From Rhodoferax sp. (GTDB lineage: Bacteria > Pseudomonadota > Gammaproteobacteria > Burkholderiales > Burkholderiaceae_C), in the NCBI GenBank assembly GCA_028711355.1, contig JAQTSL010000006.1, positions 1 through 27,299 on the forward strand: a DNA stretch of 27,299 nucleotides. The letters are read 5' to 3'. The position numbers and the translations under genes were made by a program. Shown in pieces: positions 16,661 through 23,758 of this stretch. Position 1 is the stretch's first letter. Each line of letters starts with the position of its first letter. The notes beneath the pieces were generated by a model that did no database searches, was not told the DNA's origin, and saw nothing but the letters and a program-made list of their open reading frames with translations.

Positions 16661-16736
16661 GCAGGGTAACCGGTGTGGGTGCCCCCCGATTTCTGGTACT
16701 CCAGCATGAGGGGGGCGCCCATACCGGTTGCCCTGC
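16661..16736 (+). repeat. Constant-loop hairpin H4
   Basis: Arms 16661-16685 and 16712-16736 (25 nt); all three non-Watson-Crick positions are G-U pairs on the plus strand, and two more C-G pairs extend the stem inward. The loop core CGATTTCTGGTACTCC then AGCATGAGG is identical to H3. The stem (GCAGGG, AACCGGT, TGGG blocks) is unique to this copy. It ends 136 bp before dapD; in between I see no further gene. Confidence 0.9.
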
Positions 16737-16872
16737 GGGGTGCACCAACACACCGACCCAACCACGTGCCCCTGCACCCACCCCTACAGTTTGCGAAATC
16801 GCGCACCCGCAGGTCCCGCCCCATCCAGATATCATTGCCCCATTGCCCCATTGAACCCAAAGACACAAAACC

Positions 16873-17697
16873 ATGACCCAACAACTCCAAGCCATTCTTG
16901 ACGCCGCCTGGGACGACCGCGCCAATCTTTCTGCCGCCTCGGCCCCCAACGAAGTCACCGACGCGGTAGAGCACGTTATCCATCAGCTCAACAACGGACA
17001 GTTACGCGTAGCCACGCGCACCGGCGTCGGCCAATGGACCACCCACCAGTGGATCAAAAAAGCGGTCCTGCTCAGCTTCAAGCTGCGCGACAACGAGCTC
17101 ATCAAGGCCGGCGACCTGGGCTTTTATGACAAGGTGCCGACCAAGTTCTCGGACATGACCGAAGCCGGTATGCGCGCCACTGGCGTGCGCGTGGTGCCGC
17201 CAGCGGTGGCGCGCCGTGGCAGCTACCTGGCCCGCGGCGTGATCCTGATGCCGTCTTTCGTCAACATCGGCGCCTATGTCGATGAAGGCACCATGGTCGA
17301 TACCTGGGTCACCGTCGGCTCATGTGCGCAGGTCGGCAAAAACGTGCATTTAAGCGGCGGTGTCGGCTTGGGCGGCGTGCTCGAGCCGATGCAGGCCGGT
17401 CCCACCATCATTGAAGACAACTGCTTTATCGGTGCCCGCTCCGAGGTGGTTGAAGGAGTCATCGTCGAGGAAAACTCGGTTATTTCGATGGGTGTTTATC
17501 TCGGCCAGAGCACGCCGATTTACGATCGCGCCACCGGCCAGGTTAGCTATGGGCGCATTCCAGCCGGTTCGGTCGTCATCAGCGGCAGCCTGCCCAAAGA
17601 CGACGGCCGCTACAACCTGTACGCGGCCATCATCGTCAAGCGAGTCGATGCGCAGACCCGGGCCAAGACCAGCCTGAATGATTTACTGAGACCTTGA
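16873..17697 (+). CDS. dapD: Tetrahydrodipicolinate N-succinyltransferase
   Basis: Transfers succinyl from succinyl-CoA to tetrahydrodipicolinate, the entry step of the succinylase branch of lysine/diaminopimelate synthesis; a cytoplasmic trimer in known cases. The 274-residue length is normal. The N-terminal helical domain (WTTHQWIKKAVLLSF) precedes a left-handed beta-helix of hexapeptide repeats, with the conserved blocks GSYLARGVILMPSFVNIGAYVD, GTMVDTWVTVGSCAQVG and GVGLGGVLEP, and the end IVKRVDAQTRAKTSLNDLLRP. Its TGA stop is the first three bases of a tandem 58-bp repeat array, so the array abuts the gene exactly. Confidence 0.97.
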   Translation: MTQQLQAILDAAWDDRANLSAASAPNEVTDAVEHVIHQLNNGQLRVATRTGVGQWTTHQWIKKAVLLSFKLRDNELIKAGDLGFYDKVPTKFSDMTEAGMRATGVRVVPPAVARRGSYLARGVILMPSFVNIGAYVDEGTMVDTWVTVGSCAQVGKNVHLSGGVGLGGVLEPMQAGPTIIEDNCFIGARSEVVEGVIVEENSVISMGVYLGQSTPIYDRATGQVSYGRIPAGSVVISGSLPKDDGRYNLYAAIIVKRVDAQTRAKTSLNDLLRP

Positions 17698-18070
17698 GGG
17701 ACAGACCAAGAGTTACACGAAGTGAACTTTGCTCTGTCCCCAACTGATCAAATGAGGGACAGACCAAGATTTACACGAAGTGAAATTTGCTCTGTCCCCA
17801 ACTGATTTTCGGATGTTCAAATTGAGGGACAGACCAAGAGTTACACGAAGTGAACTTTGCTCTGTCCCCAACTGATCAAATGAGGGACAGACCAAGAGTT
17901 ACACGAAGTGAACTTTGCTCTGTCCCCAACTGATCAAATGAGAGACAGACCAAGAGATACACCAAGTGAACTTTGCTCTGTCCCCAACTGATCAAATGAG
18001 AGTCAGACCAAGAGATACACGAAGTGAACTTTGCTCTGTCCCCAACTGATCAAATGAGAGTCAGACCAAG
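17695..18070 (+). repeat. Tandem array of six 58-bp hairpin units plus a partial seventh
   Basis: Units start at 17695, 17753, 17823, 17881, 17939, 17997 and 18055 (partial). All are 58 bp except unit 2 (70 bp, with extra bases before unit 3). Each unit begins TGAGGGACAGACCAAG and folds: GGGACAGA pairs with TCTGTCCC, an inner stem forms around CACGAAGTG with a GAA loop. In unit 2 an inner G-C pair is replaced by T-A. Units 5 and 6 have GAGACAG or GAGTCAG in place of GGGACAG, weakening the outer stem. Units are back to back with no unique spacers, so this is not a CRISPR array. Function unknown; similar palindromes in related bacteria are REP-like. Confidence 0.95.
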
Positions 18071-18321
18071 AACCAACCCGAGACGCTGACAGATCAATCC
18101 TTGCGATGGCTACCAAACCGCCAAAAAAATATGAAATACCGATCGTCTGTACAAGCCGCAGAATTGGGGTCAGAGCCCAATTCGGCAGCTCTTTATTGGC
18201 AAGCTCAATGGTCTTGCCCCGAATTGGGATCTGACCCCAATTCAGCTACCGTCTCCGCAAAAAATCTGTCGCAACGGCGCCAGATTGTGAATATTTCACG
18301 TTAATTGAAGGGAAGCAAACC
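17698..18321. other. 624-bp gene-free gap between dapD and pilU-like gene
   Basis: Contains the tandem 58-bp array, REP/BIME-like element 2 and a ~70-bp leader before the pilU-like gene. Only short open frames are present and none is supported as a normal gene. GAAGGGAAG just before 18322 is the likely ribosome binding site of the next gene. Confidence 0.8.
18106..18252 (+). repeat. REP/BIME-like element 2 with ORF-like head
   Basis: Two inverted REP-like halves: each is its own palindrome (GAATTGGG...CCCAATTC at 18161-18183 and 18221-18243), and together they form long arms (18158-18185 with 18219-18246). The 52 bp before the arms match the layout of element 1, and ATG 18106 opens a 42-codon frame beginning MATKPP and ending at a TGA inside the right arm. 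The tail TCTGACCCCAATTCAGCTACCG corresponds to the tail of element 1. Confidence 0.82.
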
Positions 18322-19521
18322 ATGGCCGCCATCGAAACCCCCGCCGCTGAAGGCCCCATGCGCCGCATCCTGCGGTTGATGGCCGACAAGCACGCCTCTG
18401 ACGTCTATCTGTCGGCCCTGTCACCGGTGCTAGTACGCATCAACGGCAACTGCGTGCCGGTCAACAGCCAGTTACTGCCACCAGAGGGAACGCTGAATCT
18501 TCTGAGCGAAATCCTGGGACCCGACAAAATTGACGAACTCCAACAAACCAACGAGCTCAATATGGCCTGGTCGATGCCGGGCGTTGGCCGTTTTCGTATC
18601 AGCGCCATGCGGCAACGCGGCTCGTATGCGGCGGTCATCCGCTACATCACCGCCGAAGTGCCGGTCTTGGCAGATCTGTCGCTGCCACCCATTTTGTCGG
18701 AGCTGATCTTGCAAAAACGTGGCCTGATTCTCATGGTGGGCGCCACCGGTTCTGGCAAAAGCACCACACTGGCCGCCATGTTGGACCACCGCAACGCCAA
18801 TATGTCGGGCCATATCCTGACGATCGAAGACCCGGTCGAATTCATGTTCACCAACAAGCGGGCGGTGGTGAACCAGCGCGAGATCGGCACCGATACCCAG
18901 TCGCTGCAGATAGCGCTCAAAAATGCGCTGCGTCAGGCCCCCGATGTCATTCTGATCGGCGAAATCCGCGACCGCGAAACCATGACCGCCGCCATCGCCT
19001 ATGCCCAAAGCGGTCACCTTTGCATCGCAACGCTACACGCCAATAACAGCTACCAGGCCTTGAACCGGGTGCTGAGTTTCTTTCCGGTCGAAGTGCGCAA
19101 AACACTGTTGGGCGACTTGGCAGCAGCGCTCAAAGCGGTCATTTCGCAGCGGCTGTTGCGCACCATCGACGGCAAGCGCAGGGCCGCCATTGAAATCATG
19201 CAGGTTACCCGACTGGTGTCCGAGTTGATTGAAAAAGGCGATTTTTCGGGCATTATCGAAGCCATGGAAAAGTCGCTCGCCGAAGGCAGTCAGACCTACG
19301 AACAAGACATTGCGCGTCTCATCACGACCGGCGTGGTTGATCGCAAGGAGGGTCTGGCCAACGCCGATTCACCGACCAATCTGATGTGGCGTTTGCAAAA
19401 TAGCTTTGACACTCAGACGCCGAAGCAGCCCCCGGCCCAAGCGCAGACAACTGCCAAGCAAGAAAAACCCAGCGACGGCCAGGCCGCGTTCACCAAAATC
19501 ACGCTGGACATGGGTCCATGA
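18322..19521 (+). CDS. pilU: PilT/PilU-family type IV pilus ATPase (PilU-like)
   Basis: Cytoplasmic hexameric ATPase that helps retract type IV pili. The 399 residues hold Walker A GATGSGKST (140-148), the Asp box ILTIEDPVEF (165-174), Walker B VILIGEIRD (209-217) and the His box HLCIATLHAN (232-241). Blocks such as GRFRISAMRQRG, GTDTQSLQIALKNALRQAPD, AEGSQTYEQDIARL and ADSPTNLMWRL fit PilU better than PilT. A low-complexity Pro/Gln/Lys tail follows from about residue 365. GAAGGGAAG precedes the ATG. No other pilus gene is nearby; its stop overlaps the dapE start by four bases (ATGA), an unexpected operon partner. It could be a PilT paralogue. Confidence 0.9.
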   Translation: MAAIETPAAEGPMRRILRLMADKHASDVYLSALSPVLVRINGNCVPVNSQLLPPEGTLNLLSEILGPDKIDELQQTNELNMAWSMPGVGRFRISAMRQRGSYAAVIRYITAEVPVLADLSLPPILSELILQKRGLILMVGATGSGKSTTLAAMLDHRNANMSGHILTIEDPVEFMFTNKRAVVNQREIGTDTQSLQIALKNALRQAPDVILIGEIRDRETMTAAIAYAQSGHLCIATLHANNSYQALNRVLSFFPVEVRKTLLGDLAAALKAVISQRLLRTIDGKRRAAIEIMQVTRLVSELIEKGDFSGIIEAMEKSLAEGSQTYEQDIARLITTGVVDRKEGLANADSPTNLMWRLQNSFDTQTPKQPPAQAQTTAKQEKPSDGQAAFTKITLDMGP

Positions 19522-20693
19522 GCGCCACCCTGCACCTGGCCAAGGCGCTGATCGCCTGCCGGTCCGAGACCCCCCATGACGCCAACTGTCAGCGCATCAT
19601 CGGCCAGCGGCTGGCCGCGCTGGGTTTTGAACTGGCGCCTTTGGTCAGCGGGCCGGATCATTTTCGGGTTACAAATTTGTGGGCAAAAAGACCTTCAACG
19701 CAAGCCGGACAAGCGCCAATAGCTGCTAAATTAATTGTATTTGCCGGTCACACCGACGTCGTTCCGAGCGGCCCGAGTGAGCAGTGGAGCAGCGACCCGT
19801 TCACCCCGACCGAGCGCGTCGGCAAGCTTTACGGGCGCGGCGCTGCTGACATGAAAACCTCGCTGGCTGCGTTTGTGGTGGCCACTGAAGAATTCATTGC
19901 GGCGCAGCCCGACACGCCTTTGAGCATTGGTATTCTGCTCACCAGCGACGAAGAAGGTCCGGCGCTGGACGGCACGGTCAAGGTAGTCGAACTGCTGCGC
20001 GAGCGCGGCGAAAAGCTGGACTACTGCATCGTCGGCGAACCGACCTCGGTCCAACAAACCGGCGACATGATCAAAAACGGCCGGCGCGGCACGCTGAGCG
20101 GAAAACTGACCGTCAAAGGCGTCCAGGGTCACATTGCCTACCCGCAATTGGCCAGCAACCCGATCCACCTGCTGGCACCGGTGCTGGCCGAACTGGTGGG
20201 CATGAGCTGGGACCAGGGCAACGCGTTTTTTCCACCGACCAGTTGGCAGGTCAGCAATATCCATGGCGGCAGCGGCGCCAGCAACGTCATCCCGGGCACG
20301 GTGGTGCTGGACTTCAACTTCAGGTTCTGCACCGAGTCCACGCCTGAAGCGCTGCAAAGCCGTCTGTCCGCAGTGCTGGACCAACATGGCCTGAGCTATG
20401 ACCTGAGCTGGGTACTGGGCGGCGAGCCGTTTCTGACCGCCCCCGGCACGCTGGTCGATGCCGTCACCAGCGCCATTGCAGCCGAAACCGGCCTGACGCC
20501 AGAGCTGTCCACCAGCGGCGGCACCAGCGACGGCCGCTTTATCGCCAGCATCTGCCCGCAGGTGGTCGAACTGGGCCCGCCCAACGCCAGCATCCACAAA
20601 ATTGACGAACACATTGCGCTGGCCGACATCGAGCCGCTGAAAAACATCTACCGCCGCGTGCTGGAAAACCTGCAAACGCTGGGCCGCACATGA
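19518..20693 (+). CDS. dapE: Succinyl-diaminopimelate desuccinylase
   Basis: Zinc hydrolase that removes succinate from N-succinyl-LL-diaminopimelate, the step after DapC. The 391 residues are slightly longer than the usual ~375. Metal ligands are in place: His78 and Asp80 region (FAGHTDVVPSG), Asp111 (AADMKTS), the Glu pair at 145-146 (SDEEGPALDGT), Glu174 (VGEPTS) and His360 (ASIHKIDEH). Residues about 56-72 (AKRPSTQAGQAPIAAKL) come from a dispersed repeat and account for most of the extra length. Overlaps of four bases with pilU upstream and prmB downstream indicate translational coupling. Confidence 0.96.
   Translation: MSATLHLAKALIACRSETPHDANCQRIIGQRLAALGFELAPLVSGPDHFRVTNLWAKRPSTQAGQAPIAAKLIVFAGHTDVVPSGPSEQWSSDPFTPTERVGKLYGRGAADMKTSLAAFVVATEEFIAAQPDTPLSIGILLTSDEEGPALDGTVKVVELLRERGEKLDYCIVGEPTSVQQTGDMIKNGRRGTLSGKLTVKGVQGHIAYPQLASNPIHLLAPVLAELVGMSWDQGNAFFPPTSWQVSNIHGGSGASNVIPGTVVLDFNFRFCTESTPEALQSRLSAVLDQHGLSYDLSWVLGGEPFLTAPGTLVDAVTSAIAAETGLTPELSTSGGTSDGRFIASICPQVVELGPPNASIHKIDEHIALADIEPLKNIYRRVLENLQTLGRT
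19685..19734 (+). repeat. Dispersed ~45-bp repeat, copy C (inside dapE)
   Basis: AAAAAGACCTTCAACGCAAG, then CGGACAAGCGCCAATAGCTG, follows the order of copy D in prmB. It is read in the same frame as copy D, giving KRPSTQAGQAPIAAKL against KRPVAQADQAQVATLF. It lies before the zinc-binding GHTDVV block. Confidence 0.75.
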
Positions 20694-21580
20694 CCATCAT
20701 CGCTCTGATCGAAAAAGGTGCCCGCCAATTAGAGGCCGCCGGTGTGGCGTTTGGTCACGGCACCAGCAACGCCTTTGACGAGGCCGCCTGGCTGGTGCTG
20801 TGGCGGCTGGGCTTGCCGCTGAACTCACCCCTGGATGGCCCGGATTCCATAGCAAAAAGGCCTGTAGCCCAAGCAGATCAAGCGCAAGTAGCTACACTTT
20901 TTAAAGAGCGGATCGGCACCCGCAAGCCCGCGGCATACCTGACGCATGAGGCCTGGCTACAGGGCGTGGCGTTTTATGTGGACGAGCGCGTCATCGTGCC
21001 GCGCTCGCTGATTGCTGAAGTGTTGATGGAAGGCAACCTGGACTACTGGTTACCCGAAAAAACACACCGCGTGCTCGACCTGTGCACGGGCAACGGCAGC
21101 CTGGCCATCATCGCCGCCATGGTCTATCCAGACGTAAAAGTGCAAGCCAGCGACATCAGCGTCGAGGCGCTGGAGGTGGCCCGCATCAACATCGACCGCC
21201 ACGGCCTGCATGATCGCATCACGCTGCGCCAGGGCGACGGCATTCCCCAGACCGGCAGCCATTACGACCTGATTCTGTGCAACCCACCGTATGTGAACGC
21301 ACAAAGCATGGCGGCGCTGCCGCCCGAATTCAAGGCCGAGTCGGCGCTGGCGCTGGCCGGTGGCGCGGACGGCATGGACTTCATCCACACCCTGCTGCGC
21401 GATGCCCCCGCCCAAATGAGTCCGGACGCGATTCTGGTGCTGGAAATCGGCCACGAGCGGGCCCATTTTGAAGCCGCTTTCCCCCGCCTGGAAGTGATCT
21501 GGCTGGAAACCAGCGCCGGCGAAGACCAGGTGCTGCTGGTCACGCGCCAGGCGCTGCTGGCAGCAGTGGGCACCGCCTAA
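20690..21580 (+). CDS. prmB: Ribosomal protein L3 N5-glutamine methyltransferase
   Basis: SAM-dependent enzyme that methylates a glutamine of ribosomal protein L3. The 296 residues show the HemK-type layout: N-terminal helical domain, SAM motif VLDLCTGNGSLAI (128-140), acidic DIS loop, and catalytic NPPY (198-201). DERVIVPRSLIAEV (98-111) distinguishes PrmB from PrmC, which has an IPRPETE-type block. About residues 54-71 (IAKRPVAQADQAQVATLF) are encoded by a dispersed repeat in the linker of the N-terminal domain. The ATG overlaps the dapE stop by four bases. Confidence 0.95.
   Translation: MTIIALIEKGARQLEAAGVAFGHGTSNAFDEAAWLVLWRLGLPLNSPLDGPDSIAKRPVAQADQAQVATLFKERIGTRKPAAYLTHEAWLQGVAFYVDERVIVPRSLIAEVLMEGNLDYWLPEKTHRVLDLCTGNGSLAIIAAMVYPDVKVQASDISVEALEVARINIDRHGLHDRITLRQGDGIPQTGSHYDLILCNPPYVNAQSMAALPPEFKAESALALAGGADGMDFIHTLLRDAPAQMSPDAILVLEIGHERAHFEAAFPRLEVIWLETSAGEDQVLLVTRQALLAAVGTA
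20854..20904 (+). repeat. Dispersed ~45-bp repeat, copy D (inside prmB)
   Basis: The best-preserved copy: AAAAAGGCCTGTAGCCC, then AGATCAAGCGCAAGTAGCTA, then a T-run. It is open in the prmB frame and encodes KRPVAQADQAQVATLF. GGCCTxTAGCCC and AGTAGCTAC are shared with copy A, which is intergenic. Confidence 0.8.
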
Positions 21581-21593
21581 AATCAAGCCCTTA

Positions 21594-21608
21594 CCCCGCA
21601 AGGCGGGG
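21594..21608. other. Small GC-rich hairpin before yheS
   Basis: CCCCGC-AAG-GCGGGG is a perfect six-base-pair stem in the 41-bp gap between prmB and yheS. No T-run follows, so termination is unlikely; it may only affect the yheS leader. Confidence 0.4.
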
Positions 21609-21621
21609 CGTCCAGCGTCGC

Positions 21622-23610
21622 ATGGCGCGTCACCCTTTTCCAGCCAATCCATTGATCACCCTTAAAAACATCACCCTGCGCCGCGGCGCCAAAGTCCTGC
21701 TTGACGGCGCCAGCGTCACCCTCAACCCGGGCGAAAAAGTCGGTCTGGTCGGGCGCAACGGCGCCGGCAAGTCGAGCCTGTTTGCGCTGCTGACCGGCGT
21801 GTTGCACGAAGACGGTGGTGAGTTCAGCTTTCCAGCCCAGTGGCGGCTGGGTCAGGTGGCGCAGGACATGCCCGAGACCGACCAGTGCGCCACCGACTTT
21901 GTCGTTGACGGTGATGTCACGCTGCTGGCAGCGCAACAGGAGGTGACCGCAGCGGAGGCCACCGACGACTACGACCGCATGGCGCACGCCTACATGGCGC
22001 TGCAAGACGCCGGTGCGCACGATGCCCCGGCGCGCGCGCAGGCGCTGATCCTTGGGCTGGGCTTCAAGACCACCGAACTGACCAACCCGGTCAACAGCTT
22101 TTCGGGCGGCTGGCGCATGCGGCTGCAACTGGCGCGCGCGCTGATGTGCCCGTCAGATTTGCTGCTGCTGGACGAACCGACCAACCACCTGGACCTGGAC
22201 GCGCTGGTCTGGCTGGAGAGCTGGCTCAAGAAATACGAAGGCACGATGCTGGTGATCAGCCACGACCGTGAGTTTCTGGACGCGGTGAGCACCGTCACGC
22301 TGCACATTGACGCGGCCAAGCTCACGCGCTACGGCGGCAACTACAGCAAGTTTGAGGACATGCGCGCCGAAAAGATGGAGCAGCAGCAGGCGGCATTTTC
22401 CAAACAGCAAGAAAAAATTGCGCACCTGCAAAAATTTATCGACCGCTTCAAGGCCAAGGCCAGCAAGGCCAAGCAGGCGCAAAGCCGCGTCAAGGCGCTC
22501 GACCGCATGGAAAAAATCGCGCCGCTGCTGTCCGAGGCCGACTTCACCTTTGAGTTCAAGGAACCGGCGAACCTGCCCAACCCGATGTTGTCGATGACCG
22601 CAGTAGATTTTGGCTACCCAGCGCCCGCTGATGCTCCGGCGGGCACGCCACCCACGGTGATCGTCAAGCACGTCAGCAAATCGGTGCTGGCCGGGCAACG
22701 CATAGGCATTCTGGGCGCCAACGGCCAGGGTAAATCGACCGTGGTAAAAACCATTGCGCGTGATCTGGCGCCGATTCTCGGCGAGATCACCGAGGGCAAG
22801 GGTCTGAACATCGGCTACTTTGCCCAGCAAGAGCTGGACGTGCTGCGCCCGGATGAAACGCCGCTGGAGCACATGATCCACCTGGTCAAAGACCTGACTG
22901 CTGCCGGCAAGATCGCTGGCCAGCCAACGCGCGAGCAGGATTTGCGCAGCTTTTTGGGCACCTTCAACTTCAGCGGCGACATGGTCAAGCAGGCGGTGGG
23001 CAGCATGAGCGGTGGTGAAAAAGCGCGGCTGGTGCTGTGCATGATCGTCTGGCAGCGGCCAAACCTGCTGCTGATGGACGAGCCGACCAACCATCTGGAC
23101 CTGGCCACGCGCGAGGCACTGGCGATGGCGCTCAACGAATTTGAAGGCACGCTGATGCTGGTCAGCCACGACCGCGCCCTGCTGCGCAGCGTCTGCGACG
23201 AATTCTGGCTGGTCTCACGCGGGGGCATTGAGCCGTTTGACGGCGACCTCGACGACTACCAGCGCTACCTGCTGGACGAAGCCAAACGCCAGCGCGAAGC
23301 GATCCGCGACGCCAGCAACGCCGCCGCCAAAGCCGAACGCCAGGCCCAAGCGGCCGCAGCCGCTGCGCCCAAGGTCAAACCGAAACCGGCACCGACCGGC
23401 TCGCTCAAGCGCAAACTGGCCGACATCGAAGCGCGCATGGCCACGCTGCAAGCCGAGGGCAGCCAGCTCGAAGGCCATTTGTGCCAGAACCCGCCGCCGG
23501 CCGACTTTGCCAGCCAAGGCAAGCGACTGAAGGAAGTGAACGAAGAAATCCAGACGCTTGAAGAACAGTGGCTGGTCGTGTCCGAGCAAATAGAATCGGT
23601 TGCAGGTTAA
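21622..23610 (+). CDS. yheS: ABC-F family ATPase, YheS type
   Basis: Soluble protein with two ATP-binding cassettes and no membrane domain; ABC-F proteins act on the ribosome, and YheS is reported to help with stalled translation. Cassette 1: Walker A GRNGAGKS (44-51), signature SGGWRMRL (161-168), Walker B LLLDEPTNHLD (181-191). The linker with RFKAKASKAKQAQSRVKALDRM-type residues spans about 275-297. Cassette 2: GANGQGKST (365-373), SGGEKARLVL, LLLMDEPTNHLDL, SHDRALL. An Ala/Lys-rich C-terminal coiled coil follows from about 550. The 662-residue start is ATG 21622; TTG 21652 (MITLKNITLRRG) matches the usual N-terminus and could be the true start. Confidence 0.93.
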   Translation: MARHPFPANPLITLKNITLRRGAKVLLDGASVTLNPGEKVGLVGRNGAGKSSLFALLTGVLHEDGGEFSFPAQWRLGQVAQDMPETDQCATDFVVDGDVTLLAAQQEVTAAEATDDYDRMAHAYMALQDAGAHDAPARAQALILGLGFKTTELTNPVNSFSGGWRMRLQLARALMCPSDLLLLDEPTNHLDLDALVWLESWLKKYEGTMLVISHDREFLDAVSTVTLHIDAAKLTRYGGNYSKFEDMRAEKMEQQQAAFSKQQEKIAHLQKFIDRFKAKASKAKQAQSRVKALDRMEKIAPLLSEADFTFEFKEPANLPNPMLSMTAVDFGYPAPADAPAGTPPTVIVKHVSKSVLAGQRIGILGANGQGKSTVVKTIARDLAPILGEITEGKGLNIGYFAQQELDVLRPDETPLEHMIHLVKDLTAAGKIAGQPTREQDLRSFLGTFNFSGDMVKQAVGSMSGGEKARLVLCMIVWQRPNLLLMDEPTNHLDLATREALAMALNEFEGTLMLVSHDRALLRSVCDEFWLVSRGGIEPFDGDLDDYQRYLLDEAKRQREAIRDASNAAAKAERQAQAAAAAAPKVKPKPAPTGSLKRKLADIEARMATLQAEGSQLEGHLCQNPPPADFASQGKRLKEVNEEIQTLEEQWLVVSEQIESVAG

Positions 23611-23626
23611 AGCAGTTTACAGGTTG

Positions 23627-23716
23627 CCATGGATGCCGGATCGGGTCTGGCATGACAGACAAGGAGGTCCGGCATGACCACTTTCTTGTCATTGCGGACT
23701 TGATCCGCAATCCATG
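23627..23716 (+). repeat. TGTCAT/ATGACA palindromic repeat R1 (rearranged)
   Basis: Between yheS and rfbB. The tail half (CCATGGATGCCGGAT...GGCATGACA, 23627-23657) comes first, then a short second tail piece (GTCCGGCATGACC), then the head half TGTCATTGCGGACTTGATCC...CAATCCATG (23687-23716). R2 and R3 have head before tail, so this copy is rearranged or made of two partial copies. Confidence 0.8.
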
Positions 23717-23758
23717 TCTTGGGTTTTGCCTTCAAATCGTTCAACTTAGGGTGAAAAC

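Larger units (their letters stand above)
16368..16872. other. 505-bp gene-free gap between dapC and dapD
   Basis: Holds hairpin H3, REP/BIME-like element 1 and hairpin H4, in that order. The last ~135 bp before dapD is C-rich (GCCCCATTGCCCCATTG near the end) and presumably includes the dapD promoter or leader, but no convincing -35/-10 pair or ribosome binding site is visible. No protein-coding gene of normal size is supported. Confidence 0.75.

Noticed and set aside
14916..16736. Constant-loop hairpins as rho-independent terminators
   Set aside because: None is followed by a T-run on either strand, and the conserved loop is not expected of terminators.
17695..18070. CRISPR-like regular repeat
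   Set aside because: Units are contiguous with no unique spacers between repeats, and no cas genes are present.
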